The position numbers and the translations under genes were made by a program. Under the pieces are notes generated by a model. The model was not told the origin of the DNA, searched no databases, and saw only the letters and a program-made list of their open reading frames with translations. Below, piece after piece: positions 1-6,804 of a stretch of 28,066 nucleotides of DNA. Origin of the DNA: a virus; the IMG/VR virus record IMGVR_UViG_3300034198_003282, positions 1 to 28,066 of that record; one strand, given 5' to 3'. Position 1 is the first letter of the stretch, and the number at the start of each line of letters is the position of its first letter.

Positions 1-1
1 C

Positions 2-775
2 CGCACCGTGGAAGGAACGGACATCGGGACGTTCAACAAGATCATCGCGCAGTACGGGGATGACAGCGACGAAGCCCGCGTGGAGGTTAAGGGCGAGTTC
101 CCCAATAAAGGCGCAAACCAGTTCATCGGGAAGGATTTGTCGTACCAAGCGGCTCAACGCGAGGTGATACCCGACCCAGGCGCTCCCTTGGTGATGGGGG
201 TGGACGTAGCCCGGTTTGGCGAAGACCGCTCCGTCATTGCCTTCCGAAAGGGCCGAGACGCCCGGTCCATTCCATGGTTGAAGTTCAAATCCCTCGACAC
301 GGTTCAGTTGGCGACGATTGTGTCGGAACAAGCTCAGAAGCACGGTGTCAACGCAATCTTCGTTGACGGCAACGGCGTTGGCGGCGGGGTGGTCGATAAC
401 TTGAAGGCGTGGGGTTTCAGGGTCATCGAGGTGCAGATGGGGTCAACCCCCAACGATCTGGATATGTACTACAACAAACGAGTGGAACTGTGGGGCCACC
501 TGAAAGAGTGGCTGACCACCGGGGCCATTCCCAACGACACCGATCTCCAGACCGATCTGATCTCCCCCGAGTACCGATACCATCCGACCTCCAACCGCGT
601 TCAGTTGGAGAGCAAGGACCAGATGAAGCAGCGGGGTCTGGCAAGCCCGGATCACGCGGAAGCCTTGGCGATGACGTTCGCCGCTCCGGTGGCGAGACTT
701 AACTCGCCGCATTCCCGGCATAACAGCGTCGTTCGTAACCGCGTTGCGCGGGATACTGATTATGAGGTATTGTGA
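2..775 (+). CDS. Terminase large subunit, C-terminal nuclease part (5' end outside window)
   Basis: The reading frame is open to the left edge, so only the C-terminal part of the gene is present; the GTG at 8 is an internal codon, not a start. The protein matches the RNase H-like nuclease domain of phage large terminases, which cuts concatemeric DNA during packaging at the portal. Numbered from the codon at 8, candidate metal-binding acidic residues are D66 in GVDVARFGED, D120 in FVDGNGVG and D215 in SPDHAEAL, the usual three-motif pattern. The ATPase domain must lie upstream of the window. It is the first gene of the late plus-strand unit and lies directly before small proteins and the portal, the normal place for terL in podoviruses. 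The family call is firm; the exact subfamily and packaging type (cos or headful) cannot be read from this fragment. Confidence 0.9.
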   Translation, partial: RTVEGTDIGTFNKIIAQYGDDSDEARVEVKGEFPNKGANQFIGKDLSYQAAQREVIPDPGAPLVMGVDVARFGEDRSVIAFRKGRDARSIPWLKFKSLDTVQLATIVSEQAQKHGVNAIFVDGNGVGGGVVDNLKAWGFRVIEVQMGSTPNDLDMYYNKRVELWGHLKEWLTTGAIPNDTDLQTDLISPEYRYHPTSNRVQLESKDQMKQRGLASPDHAEALAMTFAAPVARLNSPHSRHNSVVRNRVARDTDYEVL

Positions 776-802
776 TTTTCCAAACGCATTGAGGAGATCT
801 TC

Positions 803-1051
803 ATGTCCTTCATAGGAAAGGCAATCCGCAGTATCGGGCGCGCGATTGGTCTCGTGCCATCGAAGAAGGCGTCCACGCCCCCGGCAACGCCGAACGCGCC
901 AACTGCAAAGGACATCGAGGCTGAAGTTACGCAGCGTCAGTTGGCGGCGATGATGGGCGGCAAGACCTCCACGATGCTGACCGGCGGCGATGGCGAGGAG
1001 CAGGACAAGCTGAAGACCAGCAAGGTGTTGCTGGGCAGCGGGAAGGACTGA
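803..1051 (+). CDS. Small hypothetical protein with conserved C-terminal tail (copy 1)
   Basis: This 82-residue protein has a good ribosome-binding site (gaggag, ending about 8 bases before the ATG). It starts with an amphipathic, basic helix-like stretch (MSFIGKAIRSIGRAIGL), followed by a Pro/Ala/Thr-rich linker and a C-terminal segment GGKTSTMLTGG...LKTSKVLLG. That C-terminal segment recurs in the next gene and, more weakly, in the one after. Small proteins with such a tail are, from memory, common between terminase and portal in tailed phages, but I know of no proven function. Position suggests a minor virion or head-assembly role; this is inference. No domain is recognised. Confidence 0.7.
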   Translation: MSFIGKAIRSIGRAIGLVPSKKASTPPATPNAPTAKDIEAEVTQRQLAAMMGGKTSTMLTGGDGEEQDKLKTSKVLLGSGKD

Positions 1052-1052
1052 C

Positions 1053-1265
1053 ATGGGCCAGGGCGCGTACATCGTCATGCGGAACAAGATGCAAAAGGCG
1101 CAAAGCCTTCCCGTCGCTCCGACCGATGACCAGATTTCCAATCAACAAACGCAAGACCAGCTTAACACCCTGTTGGGGGGTCGCACGTCAACGATCCTCA
1201 GTGGTTACTCTGGCGAAGACCCAAACAGACTCAAGACAAGCAAACTTTTGTTGGGAGGCGGATGA
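1053..1265 (+). CDS. Small hypothetical protein with conserved C-terminal tail (copy 2)
   Basis: This 70-residue protein starts one base after the previous stop codon and overlaps the next gene by four bases (ATGA), so it is probably translated by coupling. Its last ~38 residues (TQDQL..LLGGRTSTILSG..GED...LKTSKLLLGGG) align without gaps to the end of the 82-residue neighbour, about 22 of 38 positions being identical, while the N-terminal half is different. Codon choice differs in the shared part, so this is an old duplication or selection on the protein, not a recent DNA copy. Function is unknown. A virion or head-assembly role is inferred from its place between terminase and portal. Confidence 0.7.
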   Translation: MGQGAYIVMRNKMQKAQSLPVAPTDDQISNQQTQDQLNTLLGGRTSTILSGYSGEDPNRLKTSKLLLGGG

Positions 1266-1546
1266 TGTCTTTTGCGAATAGAAGGCGATTTGCTGGTTCA
1301 GCGCAGGCGCTCCGCGACAGGATCGCCGCGTTCTCGCCAAACGGGAAGACGACGTTTGCCCTCAAGATGCTCGACAATTTTCTGGCAAAGCAGAACAGGT
1401 CGCAACCGGCGGCGACGACAGCCGAACCGGCTGCTGGCGGCGCTGCGGGCGGCATGGGTTCTGCCCCGCTGTCTCCCAACGACCCGCGCAGCCTGACCGA
1501 TCCCCGTACCCGTTCAAACGTTTCCAAGACTTTGCTGGGGCAGTAG
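1262..1546 (+). CDS. Small hypothetical protein upstream of portal, weak version of shared tail (copy 3)
   Basis: This 94-residue protein overlaps the preceding stop codon (ATGA) and has a Shine-Dalgarno sequence ggaggcgg just before its start; a second in-frame ATG at 1265 is an alternative. The N-terminal half is basic and helical-looking, the middle is Ala/Gly/Pro-rich, and the end (DPRTRSNVSKTLLGQ) keeps the SK-x-LLG core of the tail found in the two genes before it. I recognise no domain. It ends three bases before the portal start, so it is part of the packaging/portal unit. It could be a minor head protein, but nothing in the sequence proves this. Confidence 0.65.
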   Translation: MMSFANRRRFAGSAQALRDRIAAFSPNGKTTFALKMLDNFLAKQNRSQPAATTAEPAAGGAAGGMGSAPLSPNDPRSLTDPRTRSNVSKTLLGQ

Positions 1547-1549
1547 CCG

Positions 1550-3307
1550 ATGGCTGAAGCGATGCCGCTCATGGGTCAAACGAAGACCTCCTCCCCTTTC
1601 GGCAATCTTCCGCCGAAGAAGAAAGACGAGGCGTCGGGCGACCCCAACGAGCGGCAACGCATCGCCGGGGAGTTGTTGCGCGAGTTCACGGTTTACGAAT
1701 CAAGGCGCGGCATCTGGGAGAAGCACTGGGAAGAGGTGGCGCGGAAGGTGCTGCCCTACTACTCGACCAGCTTCTACCAGCAGGGAAACATGGTTCCCGG
1801 CGTCAAGCGAAACCAGGAACAGTATGATGTGACGGCGAACGCCGCGCTCTGGAAATTCGCGGCGGCGATGGAGTCGATGTTGACTCCTGCCAGCAACAAG
1901 TGGCACCGCCTGCGCCATCCCGACCAGAACCTGATGAGACGCCGCGACGTTCAGTTGTGGTTCGATCAGGTCAACGACTCGATGTTCTACTACCGGTACG
2001 CGGCGCAGTCCGGTTACCAGGCGAACCAGAACGATGGCTACGTCAGCCTCGGCGCGTTCGGAACGTCCTGCCTGTTTACCGACGAGTTCAACAACCCGCT
2101 TGATCCCCGGATGAAGGGGCTGCGCTACCGCAACGTCCACCTGGGCGAACTGTTCTTCGCGGCGAACTTCCAGGGTCAGGTCGATACCGTCTACCGCCGC
2201 TTCAAGATGACGCTTCGGCAGATTAACCAGAAGTGGCCTGGGGCAATGGGCGACCGTTACCAGAGCCAGTTGAAGGACAAGCCGGAAACTGAAGTCCAGA
2301 TTGTGCATGTGGTTAAGCCCAACCCGGAGTTTAACCCGAAGCGGATCGACTCAAAGTCGTACCGGTACGCAAGTTATTACGTCCTCCGTGAAGGTGTGAT
2401 GTTGCTGCACCAGGGTGGGTATAGGTGCATGCCGTATGCCATCGCCCGGTATCTGACGGCACCCGGTGAGTTGTATGGCCGGTCGCCCGCCATGAACGTG
2501 CTTCCCGCGATCTCCGTCCTGAACGAAGAAAAGAAGACCCTCATCAAGCAGGGTCACAGGATTGTTGACCCCGTTCTGCTGGCGCACGATGACGGCATTC
2601 TGGATGGTTTCAGTTTGAAACCCGGTGCCATTAACTACGGCGGCGTGAGCGCCGAAGGCAGGGCGCTGGTTCAGCCTCTCCCGGTCGGCAATCCGATGAT
2701 CGGAAAAGAGTTGATGGACGACGAGCGAGCGGCGATCAACGATGCCTTCCTCGTCACCTTGTTCCAGATCCTGGTGCAGACGCCGCAGATGACGGCGACC
2801 GAAGTGCTTGAGCGCGCCCGCGAGAAGGGTGCCCTTCTGTCCCCCACGATGGGGCGGTTCCAGGCTGAGAGCATCGGCCCGCAGATCGAGCGCGAGTTCG
2901 ACCTTTTGTATTGGCAAGGTCTTATCCCCCCTCCCCCGCGCGCTCTGGTAGAAGCGGGCGTGGAGTACAAGGTCGAGTACGACAGTCCCCTCAACCGCGC
3001 GATGCGGTCGGACGAGGCGGCTGGCGTGATGCGCACCTTCCAGTGGGCGAGTGAGATCGCGTCCGTGACCCAAGACCCGTCCGTCATGGACTACTTCAAC
3101 ACGGATGCCATCATGCCGGAACTCCTGGCAATCAATGGCGCGCCGTACCGTTATGTCAGGTCGCCGGAAGAGATCGCGGCAATACGGCAGCAGCGCCAGA
3201 TGGCGCAGGCCCAGCAGCAGATGGTGCAGGCCCTCCCCGGTATCGCGGCCATTCAGAAGGCGGCTGCACCGGAAGGCACCGCACCTTACTCAGGACAGCC
3301 TGGATGA
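1550..3307 (+). CDS. Portal protein (T7-like head-to-tail connector)
   Basis: This 585-residue protein fits the T7 gp8-type head-tail connector family in length and in content. Such proteins form a 12-subunit ring at one capsid vertex, through which DNA enters and leaves and to which the tail tubular proteins attach. Recognisable parts include the N-terminal helical region with WEEVARKVLPYYST, a region near residues 105-125 (ALWKFAAAMESMLTPASNKW) typical of these connectors, YVSLGAFGTSCLF near 165-177, and a Gln/Ala-rich C-terminal tail (QRQMAQAQQQMVQAL). The stop codon overlaps the next start (ATGA), indicating translational coupling. Start chosen at the first ATG after the upstream stop. 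High certainty for the role; no defects seen. Confidence 0.93.
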   Translation: MAEAMPLMGQTKTSSPFGNLPPKKKDEASGDPNERQRIAGELLREFTVYESRRGIWEKHWEEVARKVLPYYSTSFYQQGNMVPGVKRNQEQYDVTANAALWKFAAAMESMLTPASNKWHRLRHPDQNLMRRRDVQLWFDQVNDSMFYYRYAAQSGYQANQNDGYVSLGAFGTSCLFTDEFNNPLDPRMKGLRYRNVHLGELFFAANFQGQVDTVYRRFKMTLRQINQKWPGAMGDRYQSQLKDKPETEVQIVHVVKPNPEFNPKRIDSKSYRYASYYVLREGVMLLHQGGYRCMPYAIARYLTAPGELYGRSPAMNVLPAISVLNEEKKTLIKQGHRIVDPVLLAHDDGILDGFSLKPGAINYGGVSAEGRALVQPLPVGNPMIGKELMDDERAAINDAFLVTLFQILVQTPQMTATEVLERAREKGALLSPTMGRFQAESIGPQIEREFDLLYWQGLIPPPPRALVEAGVEYKVEYDSPLNRAMRSDEAAGVMRTFQWASEIASVTQDPSVMDYFNTDAIMPELLAINGAPYRYVRSPEEIAAIRQQRQMAQAQQQMVQALPGIAAIQKAAAPEGTAPYSGQPG

Positions 3308-3582
3308 ACTTGATCGATCGCGCACGGCAGTATCTGGCGCGCAGACGAACGGCATACGTCAAGACGTTCCAAGGCCCGTTCGGCGAGGAAGTCCTCGCCG
3401 ATCTGGCTAAATTCTGCCGCGCAAACCAATCGACCTTCCATTCCGACCCCCGCGTCCACGCGGTGGCGGAAGGGCGTCGGGAAGTCTGGCTTCGAATAAG
3501 CCAGCATCTGAACCTTACAGACGACCAGTTGTGGCGGATGTACGGTCAACCAACCAGAACGGAGTTGAATAACAATGAGTGA
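3304..3582 (+). CDS. Bbp19-like small structural protein
   Basis: This 92-residue protein has the look of the Bbp19 family, named after a protein of Bordetella phage BPP-1: an N-terminal helix with a basic run (RARQYLARRRTAYV), FGEEVLADLAKFCRA, a central FHSDPR..A..EGRREVWLRI motif and a C-terminal L-x-L-x-D-x-x-L-W segment. The family sits between portal and scaffold genes in many short-tailed phages; its precise job is not known to me. It starts within the portal stop codon (ATGA overlap) and itself overlaps the scaffold gene by eight bases, so the three are likely translated together. The family call is from recall of the motif pattern, not a search. Confidence 0.75.
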   Translation: MNLIDRARQYLARRRTAYVKTFQGPFGEEVLADLAKFCRANQSTFHSDPRVHAVAEGRREVWLRISQHLNLTDDQLWRMYGQPTRTELNNNE

Positions 3583-4456
3583 GATGACCTCCGCAGTCAG
3601 CGGGCAAGGTGCAGGTACGACCGTTTCGGCGACCGCGCCAGTTCAGACAGGTGTGGTGTCGCAGGGTGCATCCGCTGCTCCGGTAGAGCAGCCGTCAGCG
3701 TTTTCGTGGGCGCAGGGTGCGGACGAACTCACGTCTGGCTACATCCAGAACAAAGGCTGGGACAACCCGCTGAAAGCCGTCGAGTCCTACCGCAACCTGG
3801 AGAAGTTGCTGGGTGCGGATAAGGCCAACAATGCTGTCGTAATTCCAAGAGCGGATGCCGACGCGAAGGAATGGGCGGCGGTTTACGACAAGCTGGGGCG
3901 TCCATCCGCGCCGGATGGTTACAAGGTCCAGTTGCCGGAAGGTGGCGACCCTGAGTTCCACAAGGCGTCGATGGGTAAGTTCCACGAACTTGGCCTGACC
4001 CAGAAGCAGGGTGAAACCCTGATGAACTGGTACAACGAGTCCGTCATGCAGCAGATGCAGCAGGTCGAGACGCGACGTGCCGAAACCTTCAATCAGGAAG
4101 AGGCTGCGGTTCGGCAGGAGTGGGGCGCGGCTTACACCCAGAATTTGGCGCAGGCGCAGAATGCGGCGCGCGGCCTTGGCCTCAACGCCGAAACAATCGA
4201 CGCGCTTGCAGACACACTTGGTCACAAATCGACGATGAACTTGCTGGCAAAAATTGGCACCCGCCTGGGCGAAGACAGCTTCGTGTCTGGCGACGTGAAC
4301 AATTCGTTTGGCAATGCCATGACCCCGGCGCAGGCGAAGGCGCAGATCCAGAGCCTGATGTCGGACAAGGACTTCACGACGAAGTACATGTCTGGAAACC
4401 AGGACGCCAAGGCGAAGATGGCGCAGTTGCACTCATGGGCATACCCGGAAGGTTGA
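3575..4456 (+). CDS. Capsid assembly scaffolding protein
   Basis: This 293-residue acidic, helix-rich, Gln/Ala-rich protein lies between the portal and the major capsid gene, the standard place of scaffold. Scaffolds co-assemble with capsid subunits inside the procapsid and are lost before DNA fills the head. Visible parts are a low-complexity Ser/Thr/Ala N-terminus (about 1-45), a conserved block with WDNPLKAVESYRNLEKLLGA (about 65-90), GRPSAPDGYKVQLPE (about 108-125), then long helices rich in Gln and Glu (about 140-220) and a C-terminal region with MTPAQAKAQIQSLMSDKDF, which in this family probably contacts the capsid protein. It overlaps the previous gene by eight bases; its stop overlaps a small gene (TGATG). 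Confidence 0.85.
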   Translation: MSEMTSAVSGQGAGTTVSATAPVQTGVVSQGASAAPVEQPSAFSWAQGADELTSGYIQNKGWDNPLKAVESYRNLEKLLGADKANNAVVIPRADADAKEWAAVYDKLGRPSAPDGYKVQLPEGGDPEFHKASMGKFHELGLTQKQGETLMNWYNESVMQQMQQVETRRAETFNQEEAAVRQEWGAAYTQNLAQAQNAARGLGLNAETIDALADTLGHKSTMNLLAKIGTRLGEDSFVSGDVNNSFGNAMTPAQAKAQIQSLMSDKDFTTKYMSGNQDAKAKMAQLHSWAYPEG

Positions 4457-4665
4457 TGAGCATGGAAAAGCTGGAAGCCTGGGTTCGCTGCCTTGAGTTG
4501 GCAGCGACGGTCAGCGCGCGCACGGGAGATCACTCCCCGGACGGCATTGTCAAAATCGCAACCCACCTGTATAACTCCTTTGAAACGCCATCGGGGGGTG
4601 CAGAACCCGCCGACGTTGCGGACAAGCCAAGGCGCGGTCGCCCTCCAAAAAACCTGGGAGACTAG
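4456..4665 (+). CDS. Small protein with AT-hook-like C-terminal tail, between scaffold and capsid
   Basis: A 69-residue reading frame starts at the ATG that overlaps the scaffold stop (TGATG) or at a second ATG at 4462; a longer frame reaching back to 4120 is an artefact running across the scaffold gene. The first ~40 residues look helical (EKLEAWVRCLELAATVSA), followed by a Pro/Glu-rich linker and a basic end, DKPRRGRPPKNLGD. The RGRPPK core matches an AT-hook, a minor-groove DNA-binding motif. Tight coupling to scaffold supports real translation. The role is unknown; DNA binding during packaging or a small capsid-assembly role are both possible. Confidence 0.6.
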   Translation: MSMEKLEAWVRCLELAATVSARTGDHSPDGIVKIATHLYNSFETPSGGAEPADVADKPRRGRPPKNLGD

Positions 4666-4774
4666 CCGAAGCCCTGTGATGAAAACGGTGTGATTGGCCC
4701 CGTTGGGACAAGCCAAGGCGAGCAGCGGCCTCAACCGCGCGTCTTTGTGTTAACAACAACGAAAGGGCCTTCAC
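4666..4774 (+). other. Intergenic gap before the major capsid gene with a direct repeat
   Basis: This 109-base gap is the longest in the head region. It holds GACAAGCCAAGGCG at 4707-4720, which is also present at 4621-4634 at the end of the small AT-hook gene; with one gap the match extends to about 20 bases. The ribosome-binding site GAAAGG of the capsid gene is at its end. I see no convincing sigma70 promoter in it. Confidence 0.5.
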
Positions 4775-5731
4775 ATGTCAGTGAACGTCAATCAGGCGTT
4801 TGTCCAACAGTACTCGACGAACATTATGATGCTCCTGCAGCAGCAGGGGTCGCGTCTCCGTAATACGGTGATGAACTATTCCTTCGTGGGTAAGGCCGCT
4901 TCGATGGCTGAACAGTTCGGTCAGGTGTCGCCTGTCCGCAACCAGAGCCGTCACAGCGACACCCCGCTGATCTCCACGCCGCAGGACAAGCGTTGGATCT
5001 ACCCCAACGACTACGACTGGGCGGATCTGATCGACCAGCAGGACAGGCTGCGTATGTTGATCGACCCGGCTGGTCCGTACACCCAGGCTGGCGTCATGGC
5101 GATGGGTCGTGCCATCGACGACGAAATCATCAGCGGCTTCTTCAACGCCAACAACACGGGTGAAAACGGCACGGTTTCGACTTCGACCCTGCACGCTTTC
5201 AACTCGAACTCGCAGTCCATCGCCGCAACAACCGGCGCTGCCGCTGCTACCGGCCTCAACATCGCCAAGCTGCGAACGGCGAAGCGTCGTCTGATCGAAG
5301 CGCAGGTTGACGTGGACAGCGACCCGCTGTTTGCGATCATCAGCGCCAAGCAGCACGACGATCTGCTCAACGAAGCGCAGGCTGTCTCGCTCGACTACAA
5401 CACCCAGCCGGTGTTGGTGAACGGCAAGATTTCCTCGTTCATGGGCTTCAACTTCATCCTGTCTGAGCGTATCCCCGGCGGTTCCGGCTTCAACGCCGCA
5501 ATCAACCCGGCCATCGCTACCGGCTCGTCGGACGGCAACTATACCACTGGCTCGCGCTGGATGGTTCCGTGCTTTGCCAAGTCTGGCATGGCGGTGGGTA
5601 TGTGGAACGACATCCAGGCTGCGGTTGATCGTCGTCCCGACAAGCGTAACTCCTGGCAGGTCTACGTCACCGCAACGGTTGGCGCGGCCCGTCTTGAAGA
5701 GCGCCGTTGTCTTCTCATCAACTGCGTCTAA
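4775..5731 (+). CDS. Major capsid protein
   Basis: This 318-residue protein forms the capsid shell. It is recognised from its family pattern: N-terminal VNQAFVQQYSTNIMMLLQQQ, then PQDKRWIYPNDYDWADLIDQQDRLRMLIDP, and YTQAGVMAMGRAIDDEIISGFF in the middle. These are typical of HK97-fold capsid proteins of BPP-1-like and related podoviruses. The C-terminal part contains GSRWMVPCFAKSGMAVGMWNDIQAAVDRRPDKRNSWQVYVTATVGAARLEERR, the usual closing beta-rich region. A 109-base gap precedes it, the largest in the head region, with gaaagg as ribosome-binding site eight bases upstream. It is followed after ten bases by a cement-like protein. High certainty. Confidence 0.92.
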   Translation: MSVNVNQAFVQQYSTNIMMLLQQQGSRLRNTVMNYSFVGKAASMAEQFGQVSPVRNQSRHSDTPLISTPQDKRWIYPNDYDWADLIDQQDRLRMLIDPAGPYTQAGVMAMGRAIDDEIISGFFNANNTGENGTVSTSTLHAFNSNSQSIAATTGAAAATGLNIAKLRTAKRRLIEAQVDVDSDPLFAIISAKQHDDLLNEAQAVSLDYNTQPVLVNGKISSFMGFNFILSERIPGGSGFNAAINPAIATGSSDGNYTTGSRWMVPCFAKSGMAVGMWNDIQAAVDRRPDKRNSWQVYVTATVGAARLEERRCLLINCV

Positions 5732-5741
5732 GAGGTGACAC

Positions 5742-6212
5742 ATGCCCGCATATATTTCGGCTGAACTTTCAGGAACGAACGGCGCGTCCGGTTCGGTCCT
5801 GACCACTGCCCCGGCTGGTTACAAGCCGCGTGCAACGGTGCAGGGAGGGCGCGTCAAGCGCCTTCGCGGCACCTTCACGCTGTCGGCCACGGCGGTCACG
5901 ACCTCCGACACCTTGGTGATCGGAACGCTGCCCGCTGGCTCGACGTTCGCCTTTGGCGTCATCACGGCTTCGGCCACGATGGGCGCTTCGGCAACGCTTG
6001 CCATCGGCACGACCGGCGCAACCGGCAAGTACCGCGCCGCTGCGACGTTTACCGTCGCCGACACGCCGACCATGTTCGGTGTGAACACGGCGGTGGGCGC
6101 TGCTGACCCGGCTCTGTCTGCCGACGAGCAGGTCTTCATCACGATTGCCGCCGCGTCTCTCCCGACCGCTGGCACGCTGATCGTGGACCTGTTCTACTCG
6201 GCCCCGAACTAA
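5742..6212 (+). CDS. Capsid decoration/cement protein (Bbp16-like)
   Basis: This 156-residue protein is rich in Ala, Thr, Gly and beta-strand patterns with no long charged helices, and directly follows the major capsid gene with its own ribosome-binding site (agaggtgac). In BPP-1 the gene after the capsid (Bbp16) encodes the cement protein that clamps capsid subunits from outside; position, size and sequence character here agree. Visible blocks are an N-terminal segment (SAELSGTNGASGSVLT), RVKRLRGTFTLSATAV around 38-55, repeated ATLAIGTTGATGKYRAAATF, and a C-terminal DLFYSAPN. The gene ends eight bases before a strong hairpin. The family assignment is by context and recall. Confidence 0.7.
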   Translation: MPAYISAELSGTNGASGSVLTTAPAGYKPRATVQGGRVKRLRGTFTLSATAVTTSDTLVIGTLPAGSTFAFGVITASATMGASATLAIGTTGATGKYRAAATFTVADTPTMFGVNTAVGAADPALSADEQVFITIAAASLPTAGTLIVDLFYSAPN

Positions 6213-6220
6213 GGAACTGA

Positions 6221-6246
6221 GGGGGCGGGAGCGATCCTGCCCCCTT
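6221..6246 (+). terminator. Hairpin terminator after the capsid/cement genes
   Basis: A 10-bp stem (GGGGGCGGGA at 6221-6230 with TCCTGCCCCC at 6235-6244, one G-T wobble) is closed by a GCGA loop, a very stable GNRA tetraloop. The downstream tail is only TT-AA-CCC-TT, so it may be a leaky terminator or an RNA-processing or stabilising hairpin. It follows the highly expressed capsid genes, the same relative position as the late terminator of T7. Confidence 0.7.
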
Positions 6247-6266
6247 AACCCTTCAAGGAGAGAAAC

Positions 6267-6467
6267 ATGCCTTATTTCTTTGGTATCAATGTCGGCGCTG
6301 GTGTGAACGGCGGCACGACCGGCATTCTTGAGCAGGCGACCACGACATCGCGCGATGTCGAAGTGGCTATCAACACGAACGCCAACGTCCCCGACCGCGC
6401 GCAGCTTCTTCAGTGCCTCCAGGCGCTGGAAGTCTACATCGCCGGCAAGGCCGGAAAGAACTGGTAA
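6267..6467 (+). CDS. Small conserved hypothetical phage protein
   Basis: This 66-residue protein has an excellent ribosome-binding site (aaggagag, ending six bases before ATG) right after the hairpin. The sequence MPYFFGINVGAG...TTTSRDVEVAINTNANVP...QLLQCLQALEVYI resembles small proteins I have seen in many tailed phages between head and tail genes, but I know of no function. The first half looks like beta strands, the second like a single amphipathic helix. It may be a minor structural or assembly protein. Four bases separate it from the next gene. Confidence 0.65.
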   Translation: MPYFFGINVGAGVNGGTTGILEQATTTSRDVEVAINTNANVPDRAQLLQCLQALEVYIAGKAGKNW

Positions 6468-6470
6468 CCC

Positions 6471-6794
6471 ATGACACTTCGACGCGCAGATGATGAAGCG
6501 TATGTTCTCGGCATTGGCCTGACGGCAACCGGCAACGCCGTCAAAATCCGTGGCGGAACGTATATTTTCTACGTCAGCGGAACCGCCGGTGGCGGCACGG
6601 ATTTCAGGCTTGAAATTCTTAACCCGGCAGGCGTGTGGTCAAGGGTTCAGGTCTTCACGGGTAGCGTCGTGTCGTTTGCCGCCGCCAACATTCCAATAGC
6701 ACAAACCGGCATCGAACTTCCGCCCGGAGACGTGCGCATTGCGATTGTAGGTGGCGCGGGATCCATCAACGCCTACCTCATCGGTCTCGGCTAG
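6471..6794 (+). CDS. Small beta-rich structural protein candidate
   Basis: This 107-residue protein is mostly predicted beta strand, with Gly-rich turns. The central block KIRGGTYIFYVSGTAGGGTDFRLEILNPAGVWSRV and the later ELPPGDVRIAIVGGAG give the pattern of a small beta-sandwich, as in many phage head-decoration or neck proteins. I recognise no named family with confidence. It starts four bases after the previous gene and ends ten bases before the next, in the same unit between capsid and tail genes, so a virion location is likely. No signal peptide or membrane segment is visible. Confidence 0.6.
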   Translation: MTLRRADDEAYVLGIGLTATGNAVKIRGGTYIFYVSGTAGGGTDFRLEILNPAGVWSRVQVFTGSVVSFAAANIPIAQTGIELPPGDVRIAIVGGAGSINAYLIGLG

Positions 6795-6804
6795 GAGATA
6801 GAAC

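Noticed and set aside
4120-4665. A long 181-residue version of the small AT-hook gene.
   Set aside because: Its first 112 codons overlap the scaffold gene in another frame; the start at 4456 overlapping the scaffold stop is more plausible.
4778-5806. A 342-residue open frame antisense to the major capsid gene.
   Set aside because: It is a by-product of G+C-rich codon use opposite a firm capsid gene; it is rich in Arg/Val/His without domain pattern.
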